From Eutreptiella sp. 'Long Island Sound 2002' (taxonomy: Eukaryota > Euglenozoa > Euglenophyceae > Eutreptiales > Eutreptiaceae), in the NCBI GenBank assembly GCA_964036045.1, contig OZ038382.1:73766687-73830686 (forward strand): DNA of 64,000 nt, written 5' to 3'. Below the pieces are notes generated by a model. The model was not told the DNA's origin, did not search any database, and saw only the letters and a program-made list of their open reading frames with translations. How positions within the stretch are numbered: position 1 is the stretch's first letter; each line of letters begins with the position of its first letter. This document shows, piece by piece, positions 10,280 to 21,383 of the stretch. The position numbers and the translations under genes are program-made.

Positions 10280-12282
10280 CGTTGAGGGGCCCCCAAGCTA
10301 CAACCGGAAGAGGCACCCAAGAAACCAAGGGAGACTGAAGCTCAAGAAGCAGAGGCAACACAACAGGAGGCACCAAAAGAGGCAACAGAGGCAGCCCCAA
10401 TGCCAAAGGAGGCAAAGCCGCAAGCGCCAAAGGAGTCAACAAAGCAGCCGGCAGAGGCAACAACGCCAAAAGAAGCAAAACCCCAGGCGCCGAAGGAGGC
10501 AGCAGAGCAGCCAGCAGAGGCGGCAACGCCAAAGGAAGCAAAGCCGCAAGCGCCGAAGGAGGCAGCAAAGCAGCCAGCAAAGCAGCCAGCAGAGGCAGCA
10601 CCAACAAAGAAAGGAAAGCCGCAAGCGCTTTAGAAGGCACCAAGACATCCAGCAGAGGCACCGGGCACAAAGGAAGCAAAGCCGCCACGGGAGGCAAAAA
10701 AGAAGGGAGGAAAGCAGCCTACAGAGGAGTGGTTGCAAGCCAGGGTTGCACTACTTGGGTGGGGTGCAGAGTCCGATGATTCCTCTTCAGCTGGACACCT
10801 CGCCGAGTTCTCAGAAGGTGAAATCGCCGAGCTTACGGATGTTGAGAGGGAAGCCTACAAGGAAGCCGGCCCACCACCACCGGATGCGAGCGTCTGGAGG
10901 GTCCCCAGGACACGTGGAATTGCCCCATTTGGACGGAGTTGGCAAGACAGGGAGTGGAGGAGAGTGTATAGGAAAGAATACTGTACTGCCACAGCGGAAG
11001 TGGAAGGGATGGTGACCAAAGACGGTGACCCCGTCCATTTTACTGTCACAACACAAAGGGACTGAGTGACGAATGAGAACACACCAGTTGCGTATTATGG
11101 CATCCTAGGAACCATGACCACAGCCTATGATCCCAGCGAGTTTATACCGATAGAGGAATGGCCGGAGGAACAGGAGATTGCACCAGAGGCAGCGGCAAAG
11201 GCAGAGCAGGCGGAGAAGGGACATGCTGCGGACCAGCCGCAAGTACAACAACAACAACCAGAGAAAGGATATGCCGCGGATCCACCAAATAGGAGAGAAG
11301 GCAACGCAAGGATCCGGAATATCGACGCAAAAGCTTTGGAGCACACCAAGACCCCCACCAGGGCCGCGGAGGGAGGAACCCGCCATGAAGAAGGCGCCCC
11401 GCTCATCTTTCGGCCAACCACTCGTGGCGGACTCGGACACGGACAGTCCGGTGGAGTCGGAGGAGTCCGACACAATTGCAAGCCGAGTACGAACAAACAG
11501 GCCAGACCCACAACAAGACACCGTACGAAGACAGATAGCGAGAGAGAAGGAGCAGAGAGACAGGGAAGCAAGAAAGGCGGAGGACAAGAAGCTCTTCGAG
11601 GGCCTCAAGCGGCGGTACAAGAGGCAAGCAGCGGAGGATGAGATGCAGTGGATGGCACGGATCTTGGAATCAGAACGGGGGCAAGCGGTGACGCTGGCCA
11701 CAAGGTGGGTCGACCAAGTCGCCAGCGTGCGCGCCCCATCGGGCGCGCAGAGGAACAGGCAGCTGCAAAGTTCCAACCCCGCCCTGGCCGAGTGTGTGGA
11801 AAGGAGGCGGTCGCTGCACAAGCTGCAAGGGGCCATGAGGCGCGCGCATTGGCTGCCTGCAGGGCCCACCGGCCACATGCCCGATTTTCCGGTGGCATAC
11901 CACAACCCCCGCGATGAAGGGCCCCTCCGCCCCTCCCGGCCCAGTCCCCACTCGTTTGTGGTGGCTGTGGACCGGGAGGGCGAGGAGACGTGGATTGTGG
12001 ATCCGCTGCACCTGCACGGCGCAAGTTGTGCATGCCGTGCAGCAGCTCTGGCCGCAGAAGACGGCCCAGAAGCAGAACTGCTCGTACCTAGCGGTCAAAG
12101 CCGCCAGCGCTTTCGTGTACAAGCCCACGAACAACTCGAAGATTCCCGGACCCGGCGATCTCTTCGACAAGGACAAGTCCATGACGGAGCAGCACCGGGA
12201 AGAAGAGCGTTCCACGCTGGAATGGCTGCAGGGATTTAGCCAGATCAAGGTGCAGCCGCAGTCGAAGAGATGGGGCAAGTAG
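10280..12282 (+). pseudogene. Lys/Ala/Pro-repeat protein gene, decayed
   Basis: One frame runs from about 10280 to 11641 with two stops (TAG 10631-10633, TGA 11063-11065). It encodes repeats of the type KEAKPQAPKEA(A/S) (about 10400-10620), an acidic Ser-rich segment (GAESDDSSSAGHLAEFSEGEI), then a W/R-rich segment. After the second stop the frame continues with Glu/Ala/Gln-rich sequence. Coding potential then moves to another frame (about 11380-11990: a charged coiled-coil-like run of KEKEQRDREARKAEDKK type) and to a third (about 12000-12282, ending DLFDKDKSMTEQHREEE... then TAG). The order low-complexity, acidic, coiled coil is consistent across the frame changes, so this was probably one gene of about 650 codons. 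No known family recognised. Confidence 0.4.
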
Positions 12283-12479
12283 AACCCCAAGCGCCCCGAG
12301 ACAGTCAGCACCGCGGAGACCACCGTACAAAAAGGACTGCGGCCGTGCGGGTACACGGCGCTAAGCAAGGAGGCGCTGATGGCGGCTGTGGCGAGGCGCA
12401 GTGGACGGGCCCCGACGTGATGAGGGTGGAGCGAGAGCACGACCCGCAAGGAGGAGCCGGTGGCGAAGATGCGGTGGCT

Positions 12480-13550
12480 GGTGCTAATCGTCACCGGAGA
12501 CGGAGAGTGACGCGGTCGTCGGCATGCGGGCGCTTGGGCGACCAAGGAGGCAAGACACCAAGCCGGCAACCAAGGCACGCAAGAGAAAGGAGGAAGAAGC
12601 GGAGGAAGAAGAAGAGGAGGAGGAAGAGGAGGAGGAAGAGGAACCTGTGTAGAAAAGAAGAAAGTGCTGAAGACGAAGATAAGGAAAAAGATAAGCAGAG
12701 AGCACACAGATGAGAAAAGCGGACCCGGATGGAGGACAGCGACAGTGGCTAGCGCACCACGGCACTGGTGACTGCTATGTGGCGTGCGGCGTGGATGTGC
12801 CGTTGGTTCGTGCAGGCCGCATTGTCTTGTTCGGGGGGGTCAGACCGCGTAGACCCCCACACCGACATCCCCCTCCACTGTGCGCACACTCTGGTGGAAG
12901 TGGAAGGCCCGCCGGTGATTGGTGGTGGGACCAATGGCCAATGTTCGGGAAGCAACGTGCCCCAGGGGGGGGTTCCAGCGTTGTGGCAGCGGGACCAAGA
13001 GGGGGAGGACACAGGTGCAGATGAGAACATGCATGGGAGCATGGGAGCTAGAGAAGCAAAGGAAGGGGAAACGGAGGAAAAAGATAGCAGATGGAAGCTA
13101 GCAGGGGCGATGCAAGGAGGATGCATGCGCGATGCAAGGGCGCCACACCGGCGATGCGCGGAGGACCCTGTGGGCCTTACCCTGGCAGCCACACGGATCA
13201 GGAGCTGACCTCGGGTGGAAAGGCAAGAGGGAGGAGGAGAACAATGCGCCTATGCAGTCTGACCAACTACTGCACAGGACAGGGCTGGCTCACCAAGACA
13301 CGGCACAGACAGGGAGGCAAACAGGCCAAGTGCCCGTGACCGTGACCCACAACAGGGAGGAAGGGGGGCGAGATGGGTGGCAGCGAGAAGTGGAGGCAAC
13401 AGGGAAGAGGGAGGATAGAGGGACGAGAGGGAGGGGGGCAAGACGGGAGGGAGGGGGCAGGCCCGCTGCCAACGACAGAGGGTGGAGAAGATGGTGGACA
13501 GAGGGACCAGAGCGAAGGGGGTAGGGGGAATGGCGGCGGGCTGGAGGGTT
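12480..13550. repeat. Purine-rich low-complexity tract
   Basis: Dominated by GGA/GAA runs on the + strand, densest at 12580-12650 and 13340-13520. Translations give Arg/Lys/Glu or Ser/Pro-only peptides and are not credible proteins. Confidence 0.6.
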
Positions 13551-13551
13551 G

Positions 13552-13650
13552 GGAACCAGGCGCTCCGTGAGTCTGCCCCGCGATCGGGGGCATGTGATTG
13601 GCCACGCGTGGCCATGGTAGCCGGGGCAGCATGGCGGAGCAAGGGGGGAG
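13552..13650 (+). repeat. Dispersed repeat, copy 1
   Basis: A block with CGCTCCGTGAGTC, GGGGGCATGTGATTGGCCAC and GGTAGCCGGGGCAGC followed by GGAGCAAGGGGGG. It recurs at 14666-14790 with few changes; that copy has an extra 22 bp (CTCCATAGAAATTCTGTGGAGG, itself a small palindrome). Confidence 0.7.
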
Positions 13651-13724
13651 GGGTGGGGTGCTTGTCGTGCTTATTGTTCATGTTTGCTTTTGTACTGCAA
13701 AGTGCGCTCCGGAAGCTGTCTGCA

Positions 13725-14440
13725 GGTATCAAGATTTTGTGGACGAAGGATGTGCGCGAAGGAGTGCCCAAGTTGATCTGCCAGTGGGCGAGGCAACAAA
13801 CAGGATGGGGCCAGTGCATATCCGGATGGCGCTGATAACAGGCAAAAAAGAGGTGTGTTGTGCATGCGATTTTTCTGTAGGTATCAAGGCACAATTGAGA
13901 AGAAAAGCGGATGCTACTGCGGCAAGACTGCGCGCCAGTCAAAGAACGGGCGCGACCACCAAACCGCATCTTCGCATGGTGCTGGAGACATGCATTCAAA
14001 AAAACAGGTGTGTTCACGTGCCACTTTTCTGCAGGTATCAAGAATTTGTGGAGCAACAAGAAGACCCTGACCCTCAAGTTGAGAATGGCTGCATCATGGG
14101 CAGCGCATCTCTGAATGGCGCTGAAGATAGACAAAAAACAGGTGTGTTTTGCTTGCCACTTTTCTGCAGGTATCAAGGTTTTGTGGAGCAACACCAAGAC
14201 CCTAACCCTCAAGTTGACAATGGCCGCATCATGGGCACGGCATCTCTGGATGGCGCTGAAGACGGGCAAAAATCAGGTGTGTTGTGCATGCCACTTTTTT
14301 GCCGGCCCCTCGGTATTCTACACTTGTGAATCACCGTGAAAAGCTCAAGTCCAGCACCTGTGCCAACAACCAAGGCTGCTGCGACCACTTGACGGCATCT
14401 TTGCATGGCGCTGAAGACAGGCATTCAACAAAACAGGTGT
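13725..14440 (+). repeat. 135-154-bp degenerate tandem repeat, about 5 copies
   Basis: The marker TTTCTGCAGGTATCAAG or a variant occurs at about 13727, 13872, 14026 and 14161, with a decayed copy near 14297. The last two intact units are 135 bp apart and in one frame would give a 45-residue repeat (LFCRYQ(E/G)FVEQ...). The earlier units are out of frame, so I read this as a minisatellite and not a gene. Confidence 0.7.
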
Positions 14441-14518
14441 GTTGGCGCCCCGGCACAGTGTGTGCAGGATGCAAGTCACAAGCATTGTGCGTGCGAGTAC
14501 CGAGTGCGACGCAATGTC

Positions 14519-14612
14519 GAAGGGTGCAATTCCCTTCTACACTTTTGCACATTGAGCCGGGGCCGTAGTCTCTTCTCTTTGAGAGAGCGTTGGTGTCAAA
14601 AGATCAATGTGC
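14519..14612 (+). ncRNA. Candidate structured RNA unit, copy 2
   Basis: A GAAGGG/CCCTTC hairpin (14519-14524 with 14532-14537) precedes a 9-bp closing stem: GCACATTGA (14547-14555) with TCAATGTGC (14604-14612). Between the arms are the GAGCCGGGGCCGTAGTC block shared with 2631-2694, an internal hairpin (CTCT/AGAG) at the same place as in copy 1 but with different bases, and GGTGTCAA. Two pairs of the closing stem differ from copy 1 and both keep Watson-Crick pairing. Function unknown. Confidence 0.45.
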
Positions 14613-14665
14613 TCCTGTACATATAGATGTGAACAACCGAGCGGACAGTTGGTGTTCGTGTGCTT

Positions 14666-14790
14666 GGAACCCGGCGCTCCGTGAGTCGGCCCCGGGATCG
14701 GGGGCATGTGATTGGCCACGCCTGGCCATGGTAGCCGGGGCAGCCTCCATAGAAATTCTGTGGAGGCTGCGGAGCAAGGGGGGTGGGGTG
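14666..14790 (+). repeat. Dispersed repeat, copy 2
   Basis: Second copy of the block at 13552-13650, about 1.1 kb downstream in the same orientation, followed by a G-rich tract (14780-14930) and by the GGACAAGTGTCGCGGTTGAA motif at 14927-14950 shared with 4012-4037. Confidence 0.7.
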
Positions 14791-15124
14791 TGGGTGGGGG
14801 GGGCAAGGGGGGGGGCCAACGGGGGGGGGGCTTTGGGGGGGGTCTGTGGGCCCAGTGGGGACAATGGGGGGTTTGGGTAGAAAAAGTCCCCCACGGGTAG
14901 AAATTTTTGTATACGGGGTTGGGGGGGGACAAGTGTCGCGGTTGAAAAAAATTTTCACCTCCTGGGCGAATTTTTCTTCCGCCCTCCCCCTACACGGAGC
15001 GGAACACTCAAAGATACAAGCTTTGTAAGCCGTGTTTTTAGGTGTTGTCACAACACCAGCCTGCCAAAATCATGGGTCCCCGCCCTGGTGTTCCGGTTGC
15101 ATCCCCATGCTTCCATGGGACTTC

Positions 15125-15805
15125 AACCAAGTATATTTGAGTAGTTTGGACCCAAAAGGATGGGAATGGCCACTTGTTTCCCCAGGGTAACCCCAATGCC
15201 CCCTAGATATCCCGGATGGGGGTTTGGCATTTTGGCGAAAATGGCCATTTTGGGTTCATGGGTCCATTTGTCGGAGGTCGTTCTCTGACATACCGTGGAG
15301 TTGGAACAAAGCGTTGGGCTTGTTTGAAAGCTGAGGACGAGTCCTAAAAGGATAATAGGACCCGTCACAGGCCCTCTCACACTAATTTGTCGAAAATGGC
15401 GTCTTTGGTGGTCATTTTTAGGTAAAATCAGATGTATGTTTTGCATACCCTGCCACATCAAAACTTGTACCTATCGGCATGTAGTTGGGTAGGAAGCACA
15501 TAGGTTACCGGGCCCACAACCAAGCATATTGGGATTTTTCGGACCTAGAAAATGCAAAAGGTCAATTGTTTGCCCGTTGAAGCCCCGTTGGCCCCAAGTT
15601 ATAAGCGTTGGGAGTTTCGCAGTTTTGTCAAAAGTGGCAATTTTGAGTTCATCCTTCCAAGGATATGAGGACCCGTCATAGGCGAGCTTGCACCCATTTT
15701 CCGTGAAAATCAGGTTTTTAGTGGTCATTTTTAGGTAAAGTCACACATGCTGAATTCAGCACATGGCTATGGCGTATTCAAACGTGTACCTGTTGGCACG
15801 TAGCG
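15125..15805. repeat. Diverged tandem duplication of about 310-390 bp
   Basis: Two halves align with indels: ACCAAGTATATT (15127) with ACCAAGCATATT (15520), the GGCGAAAATGGC and GTCAAAAGTGGC blocks, GACCCGTCAC/TAGGC, and TGGTCATTTTTAGGTAAA (about 15409 and 15722). No coding potential. Confidence 0.65.
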
Positions 15806-15829
15806 AAACTTTTGACACTGTCGGCGTTT

Positions 15830-15874
15830 CTAGGCTTGGGGAGGAAGAGCGTAGCGAGTCCTTCCCAAGCCTAG
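15830..15874. other. Inverted repeat, 11-bp arms
   Basis: CTAGGCTTGGG (15830-15840) is the exact reverse complement of CCCAAGCCTAG (15864-15874), with a 23-nt loop. Not followed by a T run; role unknown. Confidence 0.6.
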
Positions 15875-17179
15875 TCACAAAGCTAATGGCATCAATTGGG
15901 TCATGCTTCATTATTTTGTCTTTTTTTTATTGTCCTTGTTCTTGTTTGTGTAAGATGGGTGAACTATTGTTGTTTAATGTTTTTTTCTCCTGTTTTTTTT
16001 TTAAATCTTGGATCGCAAAGAGGTAAAAGGAGACGTTGTGAGTAGCTATAGTAGTATGTAGTGATGTTCTTTGTACGGCACAATGTTGTTGTTGTGATAA
16101 TAGAATGTAATGTGCGCTGAAATTCATTCATGCAGCAAAGTGTCATTTGGTAGCATTAGGTACGGCCCATGAACGAGACTCATGAATTGAGTATCTTTTT
16201 CCGTCACTTGTGGTGATTAGGTATTGTCAAACGATAGGACGTAGGTCTATTAAACGGTATCAGCGGTTTAGAAAAGGAAACAAGGTGGATGGTACAGTTG
16301 TAGATACGTGCTTGCTACTGCCACCACTACTACCACTTACCACCACCACCACTGCTACTACTACCTACCACCACCACTACCACTCCCGCCGGGTCTTGTC
16401 GCGGCTGGGCGGGCCACGCTTCCTCAACAGCCTTGTTGTGCCCAACTAGGTTGCACGGTCATTGTGTCACCATCCCTCCCCCTCTCACTGTGGGCTCCCA
16501 ACGGCAGCTCAAAAGTATTGTCATGATGGTGGCCCCAATTTTCTTAAACACAAAAGCACAAACCGTGAATTCTGTGCCTATCAAAGGAGCCACACCCAGC
16601 CAGCCCAGGGGGGTTTGGAGGCTGCAAAACGTACCCTGTTGCGTCCATTTTTGTGTTGCCACCCCACGCAGGGTGCATTGCTTTTACAGTTGTAAGGTAC
16701 GTGGTATGCCCCGGTTGCGCTTGCACTGTATGTCTACATGTCCAGGTTGCAGGGTGCATTGTATGTCTGGTGTGGGGCCCTTCTCCTGCGAGGGGAGCCG
16801 CGCGTTGGTTTCTTTGGCGGCCCCCCATGGAGACCTTGGTGGCCTGCGGGAGGCCCACCAGGACCTGCTTCCTGTCAATAGCTACCCCCTCCCCCGAGCG
16901 GCCTGAGGCCAGGTTGTGCGACACGGCCCTGCCAGTCTGGTCCTTGGTGAGTCACTCCGACACCGGGGTGTCAGGCGGCAGCCTGGGGGGCAAGGGCTGC
17001 ACGTGCCCCCCAAGGGCCCCCTGCTGCCGGTGGGAGGGGGGGTCACGGGCGCAGCGGGGGCACGAGAGGCCATGCATGAAGTGTGATGTCATGGGAAGGC
17101 GCAGCGCGGCCTCGGGCGCAACCTAGAGGATGGCATCCACCTCCTCTGTGGGCACCCACCCACCCACCACACGCACATC
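15875..17179. other. About 1.3 kb without a supported gene; CAC/ACT microsatellite
   Basis: T-rich stretch at 15900-16020. A (CAC/ACT)n trinucleotide microsatellite occupies about 16311-16388. The motif CAGGGTGCATTG occurs twice (about 16671 and 16751). Open frames here lack supporting features. Confidence 0.5.
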
Positions 17180-17608
17180 TTGCGGTGCTGTCGGAAAACG
17201 CATACAAGCCCCTGCCCACTCCACTTTTCTCACCAACATGCAAATGTGCTGACATCCACAGAGCACCGGCGGACGTCCACATATTTGTTCTTGGATTACC
17301 TGCCACTCGCCAGCAACATCCTCTTCAAGTCTGCGTCCGACCCACGTGGCCAGACGGCCAGTGCCGCCAGCCTCGCGTTATCACAGCCTGGCTCCCTCTT
17401 GCAAAGCACGCAGAGTTCCCAGTCCTTGTCCCCGCCCTTGGGCTCAATGTCCCAGTCCATGTCCCAGTCCATGTCGCAGTCCCTGTCCCAGTCCTCACGC
17501 AGCCAAGCACTAGGTGCGCCTTTAAAGAAGAAGGTCACTTATTTTGTGCCTAAAGCGAAGCTCCAGCCACCGGGGCTCAAGCTCACCGAAGGTTGTCCTT
17601 CCATGTAA
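17180..17608 (+). CDS. Hypothetical protein, possible terminal exon
   Basis: A 142-codon frame ending TAA. Its second half reads like ordinary protein: a hydrophobic LFLDYLPLASNILFKS segment, then a Ser/Gln-rich run with repeated SQSM/SQSL units (from a 12-bp tandem repeat at about 17449-17490), then a basic KKKVTYFVPKAKL tail. The initiating Met is not credible as a true start, so if real this is a 3' exon. Neighbouring sequence gives no context. Family not recognised; it could be chance. Confidence 0.25.
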   Translation: MRCCRKTHTSPCPLHFSHQHANVLTSTEHRRTSTYLFLDYLPLASNILFKSASDPRGQTASAASLALSQPGSLLQSTQSSQSLSPPLGSMSQSMSQSMSQSLSQSSRSQALGAPLKKKVTYFVPKAKLQPPGLKLTEGCPSM

Positions 17609-18320
17609 ATGGATTCTCATGCACAGATTCGCTGCTCCCAAAGGGTCCTGGTTATCAAACAAGCGCAATTGCGTTCTAGTTCCTTGTAGACGGCGTGTTG
17701 TGCCCATGTATTACCCCTGCTACACATTTGTGTTCATTGTTGTGCATAGTGCTCACACCGCATTGATAGAATATGTTCACTCAGCCCAGGGAAAGCTGGC
17801 AAAACATCCTCGAAGTCGTTTCACAAACCCTGAACAAATCCAACCCAACAGACCGCATGTGGACGTGAAATGTGGCCACAGGGGCGAGCTGCATGCCTCA
17901 TGGGCCCCGTGATACCCCGTGATATCAACAAGACCAGCACCAGTTTCCGATCATCTGTAGTATGCACCCCCTCACAAGAGAAGAGTTGGGCGCGCTCGGG
18001 GGAGGGGGGCTTAGTGATGAATTCTGTTACCTTTGGCAAGTCCACCTTGCAAAGGAATACCTGTCTGCAAAACAACTGAAGTTGCCTGATTTAGTGGAGC
18101 ATGGCTGCAGCTGCAGGGCATAAGTGGTGCCATGTAGCCCCCGGGTGGTGAACCTAAGCCATTGCCGTTTTTAAGCCAATCCATTCAGGCCGAAAAACGG
18201 CTGCGCCACATGCGGCTCAATTGGGATATCCTGCGGATGGGACCTGGCACACGAATTCCGAGCCCGGTGACCCTGCCCGTTTTGGATGGACCCTCGGTTC
18301 TTGTATCCCTCCCCCTCACC
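17609..18320. other. About 700 bp without a supported gene
   Basis: No repeat, coding or structural signal that I could support on either strand. Confidence 0.4.
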
Positions 18321-18433
18321 CTGTGTTACATTTCACACAGCAGCAGTGGAGAGCACCCCGTTTTGTATGAAGCACGCAGGCGCCAGCATTGCAGGGATGC
18401 CAAGGGGCAGAGGGAGCACTTGTGAGCAGAGGG
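18321..18433 (+). repeat. Dispersed repeat, copy 1
   Basis: Shares GTGTTACATT, a GTGG-GAGCACCC block, TTTGTATGAAGCACGC, GATGCCAAGGGGCAGA and GTGAGCAGAGGGAT in the same order with 21113-21247. The second copy has an extra stretch around 21145-21175. Confidence 0.65.
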
Positions 18434-20465
18434 ATAACGGACCCACTCTCACCCACCAACAACCCTTGTCCCCAGCAATGCAGACCATTTCCTCCCAAAA
18501 AACCCTCCAGTGCGTGCACCTGGAAGTGCAGACGGGCACATTTCCTCAGCCTTCATGGCAACTCCCACACACGGCTTTGCTTAGCTCTCCTCAAATAGGT
18601 CTTGCCCCCGGAAGGACCCCGGTGGTCCTCTTCATGGGACCACCTCTCCAGGGGCGCCAAAGGACAGGGTCTATGAATCCGTCTTAAGGTTTGTGCCCCC
18701 ACGAGGCACCCAATTACACAGTTCTCTGCATGGACCACCGACCAGGAGCGTTAGCCCGGGGAGCAACAAGGAAGGTTCAGGAGATGTCTTCCAGGGGGTG
18801 CGGGGTGGGTGGAATCGCGGGAGGTTCATTGCACCCTCCACCACTGGCGGCCAGAACCAGCGGTGCCCAACCCCAGAAGGTTAAGTAAGCGGCACTGGGC
18901 TGGGATCCGGGAGAAACTGACAGGGTGATGGGCGTAGCATGACGAGGGGAAATCCTTCGACAACAAAGGCCCTATGAGTGGAAGGGGCATGGGAGGTTGG
19001 CGGTAGTGGATACACACACACACACACACACACACCGAAATCACTTGCCAATGCTGTCGGCACAAGACGTTTGTGCCACAAACGCAACGGGGATACACCT
19101 CAGGTCGATCCTACCGGACTGAAGGGCACCCATAGCCATGGTCCACAGCAAGGGGGGGGGGGGTTGTGTAGTGGCCAGCGCCCTGAAAGAGTAAAAACTG
19201 ACACAAGAGGGACAAGAGGTGGCAACGAGGTGTGCAGCGAGAGCACGGCGGGCACACCCCATGATTAACACAGACACCGGAAGGGAGTGTGGGAGGATGA
19301 CCAGCCACATCTAGTAACAAGGGAACAATCGGATATCAAGATCATAGTCACCGCCAACGAGGCCAAGGGCCCAACAGTAGCACACAATAAGTGGTGGATA
19401 CAACAAAGTGGAGCTTCGCAGCAAGGGAGAGGGGAAGGCACAGGGGAAGCGGACCAAAACTTGAGGGCAGAAGAGAAACGCGACAGTCAGCACACAAACG
19501 GAGAGAGTGAGGAGCAAGAAAAGAGTGGGTGCGTCAAAGAGACAACAAAGGAACCAAAAGGCGTAGCGGGGGAGCAAGCACACAGGAGAACACTGGGAGA
19601 GGAGAGGGGAGGAGAGGGGGCTTCACACAGAGGACCCACAGATGGAGTACGGTCCACATAACAAGAGACCGATATGCTGTCAACAAGGACGGCCTCAACC
19701 TCGGGACCTGAGCAGTGGTCCCAGAAAAAGAAATGGGGAAAGACGGGTTGGGAAGGACGCAAGCACGCGTGTGGGGTGTGCAACACGCCACTCGGAGGGG
19801 GCAAGGTGCTGTTTAGTGTGGCAAGGGACCCATCTGCAGTGTGCGGGGTACACAACAGCTCAGCCTGGGAAGGTACCCAGAGAAAAGAAGACGTTCCAGT
19901 GTGCAAGTGCAAGAAAGCATGGGTACAAAAATGGTTGGAGTAGACAGAAAAGGAAAGACTACGGCGATGTCACGTGAAGACCACATGCAAGCGTGGAAAA
20001 GGGGTAAAAGAACAACAACGAGACAAGAGCACAACCGCCAATGATGACATTGAAGAGAAGAGCAAGCTCCGAGAGGGCAAGCTAGAGGAGGCCTGCAGAG
20101 GTCAAGGGAAGGGACCACGGAGAAAAGGAACCTCACACAGGAAGGACCAAGAAAGCAAAAAGTAGCCGAGGAATGCGGGCACAGTAGCAAGACAAACTAC
20201 AACAAGTACATGATCACAAGGCACAGGGGTGGAACTAGAGGTGGGCCAAGGGGTGCAATGGGTGTGAACGAAACAAGGGGACTTAGAGGGTGCGGGGGAA
20301 CAATTGAAGAAATAGTGGAGGGGAAGGCCCAGGCACTCGTGGTGGGGGGAGTCGGGAGAATACCGGTGGACATGTGGACGCTGAGAAACAGTACGGGTGG
20401 ACGGATGTCGTGGTGGAGCAGGTAGAAGTCCTACTCGTGGACTTTGCGGAGGTTGGTCTGCATAC
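18434..20465. other. About 2 kb without a supported gene; CA microsatellite
   Basis: A perfect (AC)n tract lies at 19012-19035 and a G run at 19153-19164. From about 19200 to 20460 the + strand is purine-rich, giving Lys/Arg/Glu/Gly-rich nominal frames that are not credible. Confidence 0.5.
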
Positions 20466-20468
20466 TAG

Positions 20469-20711
20469 TTAGGGATCAAACTTGGGGCAACGAATGAGGA
20501 CGTCAAGGCGTCCTACAAGAAGATGGTACTCAAACTCCACCCATACAAAAACAGGAACAACCAAGAGAAGGCAACGGAGTTGTTCAAGGCATTGAACACA
20601 ACATATCAAAACTGGAAGGGTAACACAGCAAAGACAGGGCACGGGGGGGGGGGGGGCAAGCCGCCCCACAACCACACCACACAAACTTCAGTCCAACCCT
20701 ACATACTATAG
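20469..20711 (+). pseudogene. DnaJ J-domain fragment with HPY in place of HPD
   Basis: The frame after an in-frame TAG (20466-20468) encodes helix I/II-like GATNEDVKASYKKMVLKLH, then HPYKNRNN where J-domains have HPDKN, then the helix III-like EKATELFKALNTTYQ. A Gly run and TAG at 20709-20711 follow. J-domains use the HPD tripeptide to stimulate Hsp70 ATPase; its loss (D to Y), the missing N-terminal part and the lack of any following domain point to a non-functional fragment. It lies in purine-rich intergenic DNA with no recognisable partner. Confidence 0.7.
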
Positions 20712-21112
20712 ATTGAATTTTTGCGGGTTCATTCTCATAGTAGGCCCTGCAACGAAGCAGGAAAGAGGATAGTAGGGACCAAGAGTGAGAACACAAGTGG
20801 AGTTCATGGCTGTGGGGAACAAGAAAAAGTCGACCGGCAAAAACACAGCGGACAGGGGCGCCCCCACCACGAGGATGCAACACAAAGACAACTAGATCAA
20901 TGACCTATTGGGAGAAATTCAGGGGGTAGAAAGCAGACCTGCTGAGGGTACAGGGAGACCAAATTTTGAAGCAAAGGAGGAGAAGGGGGTGGACAGGATG
21001 AACATGGGGAGCCTAGAGGAAACTAGGCAGGGGGATAGGGAAATACAAGGGGAGGTAACAGGGCAGTGCAGACCGCGCTCGCCGAAATTGGTGCAGAGCG
21101 CAGAAGGAGGCC

Positions 21113-21247
21113 CTGTGTTACATTCCCGCATCAGTGGTGGCGAGCACCCTCCAGTCTTCGCTGTCCTGGGAAGGACTTTGTATGAAGCACGCCGGCACAG
21201 GGGGAGGGACGCCAAGGGGCAGAAGCAGCACTAGTGAGCAGAGGGAT
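21113..21247 (+). repeat. Dispersed repeat, copy 2
   Basis: Second copy of the block at 18321-18433, same orientation, 2.8 kb downstream. Confidence 0.65.
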
Positions 21248-21383
21248 CCCCGGCGTCGTGGAACAAGCAAGGTGAACAGTTTATTTCTAAACACTCAAGC
21301 CATTGCATAACCCGGAAGTACCAACCGCCATGTTTCCTTAGCCTTTACGCCCCCCCCCCCCCGAACGTGGGACTTTGATCTGA

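Noticed and set aside
9156-10697. Series of minus-strand ORFs with recurring PIPFAVA-type peptides
   Set aside because: They are readings of the 226-bp tandem repeat shifted by one base per unit.
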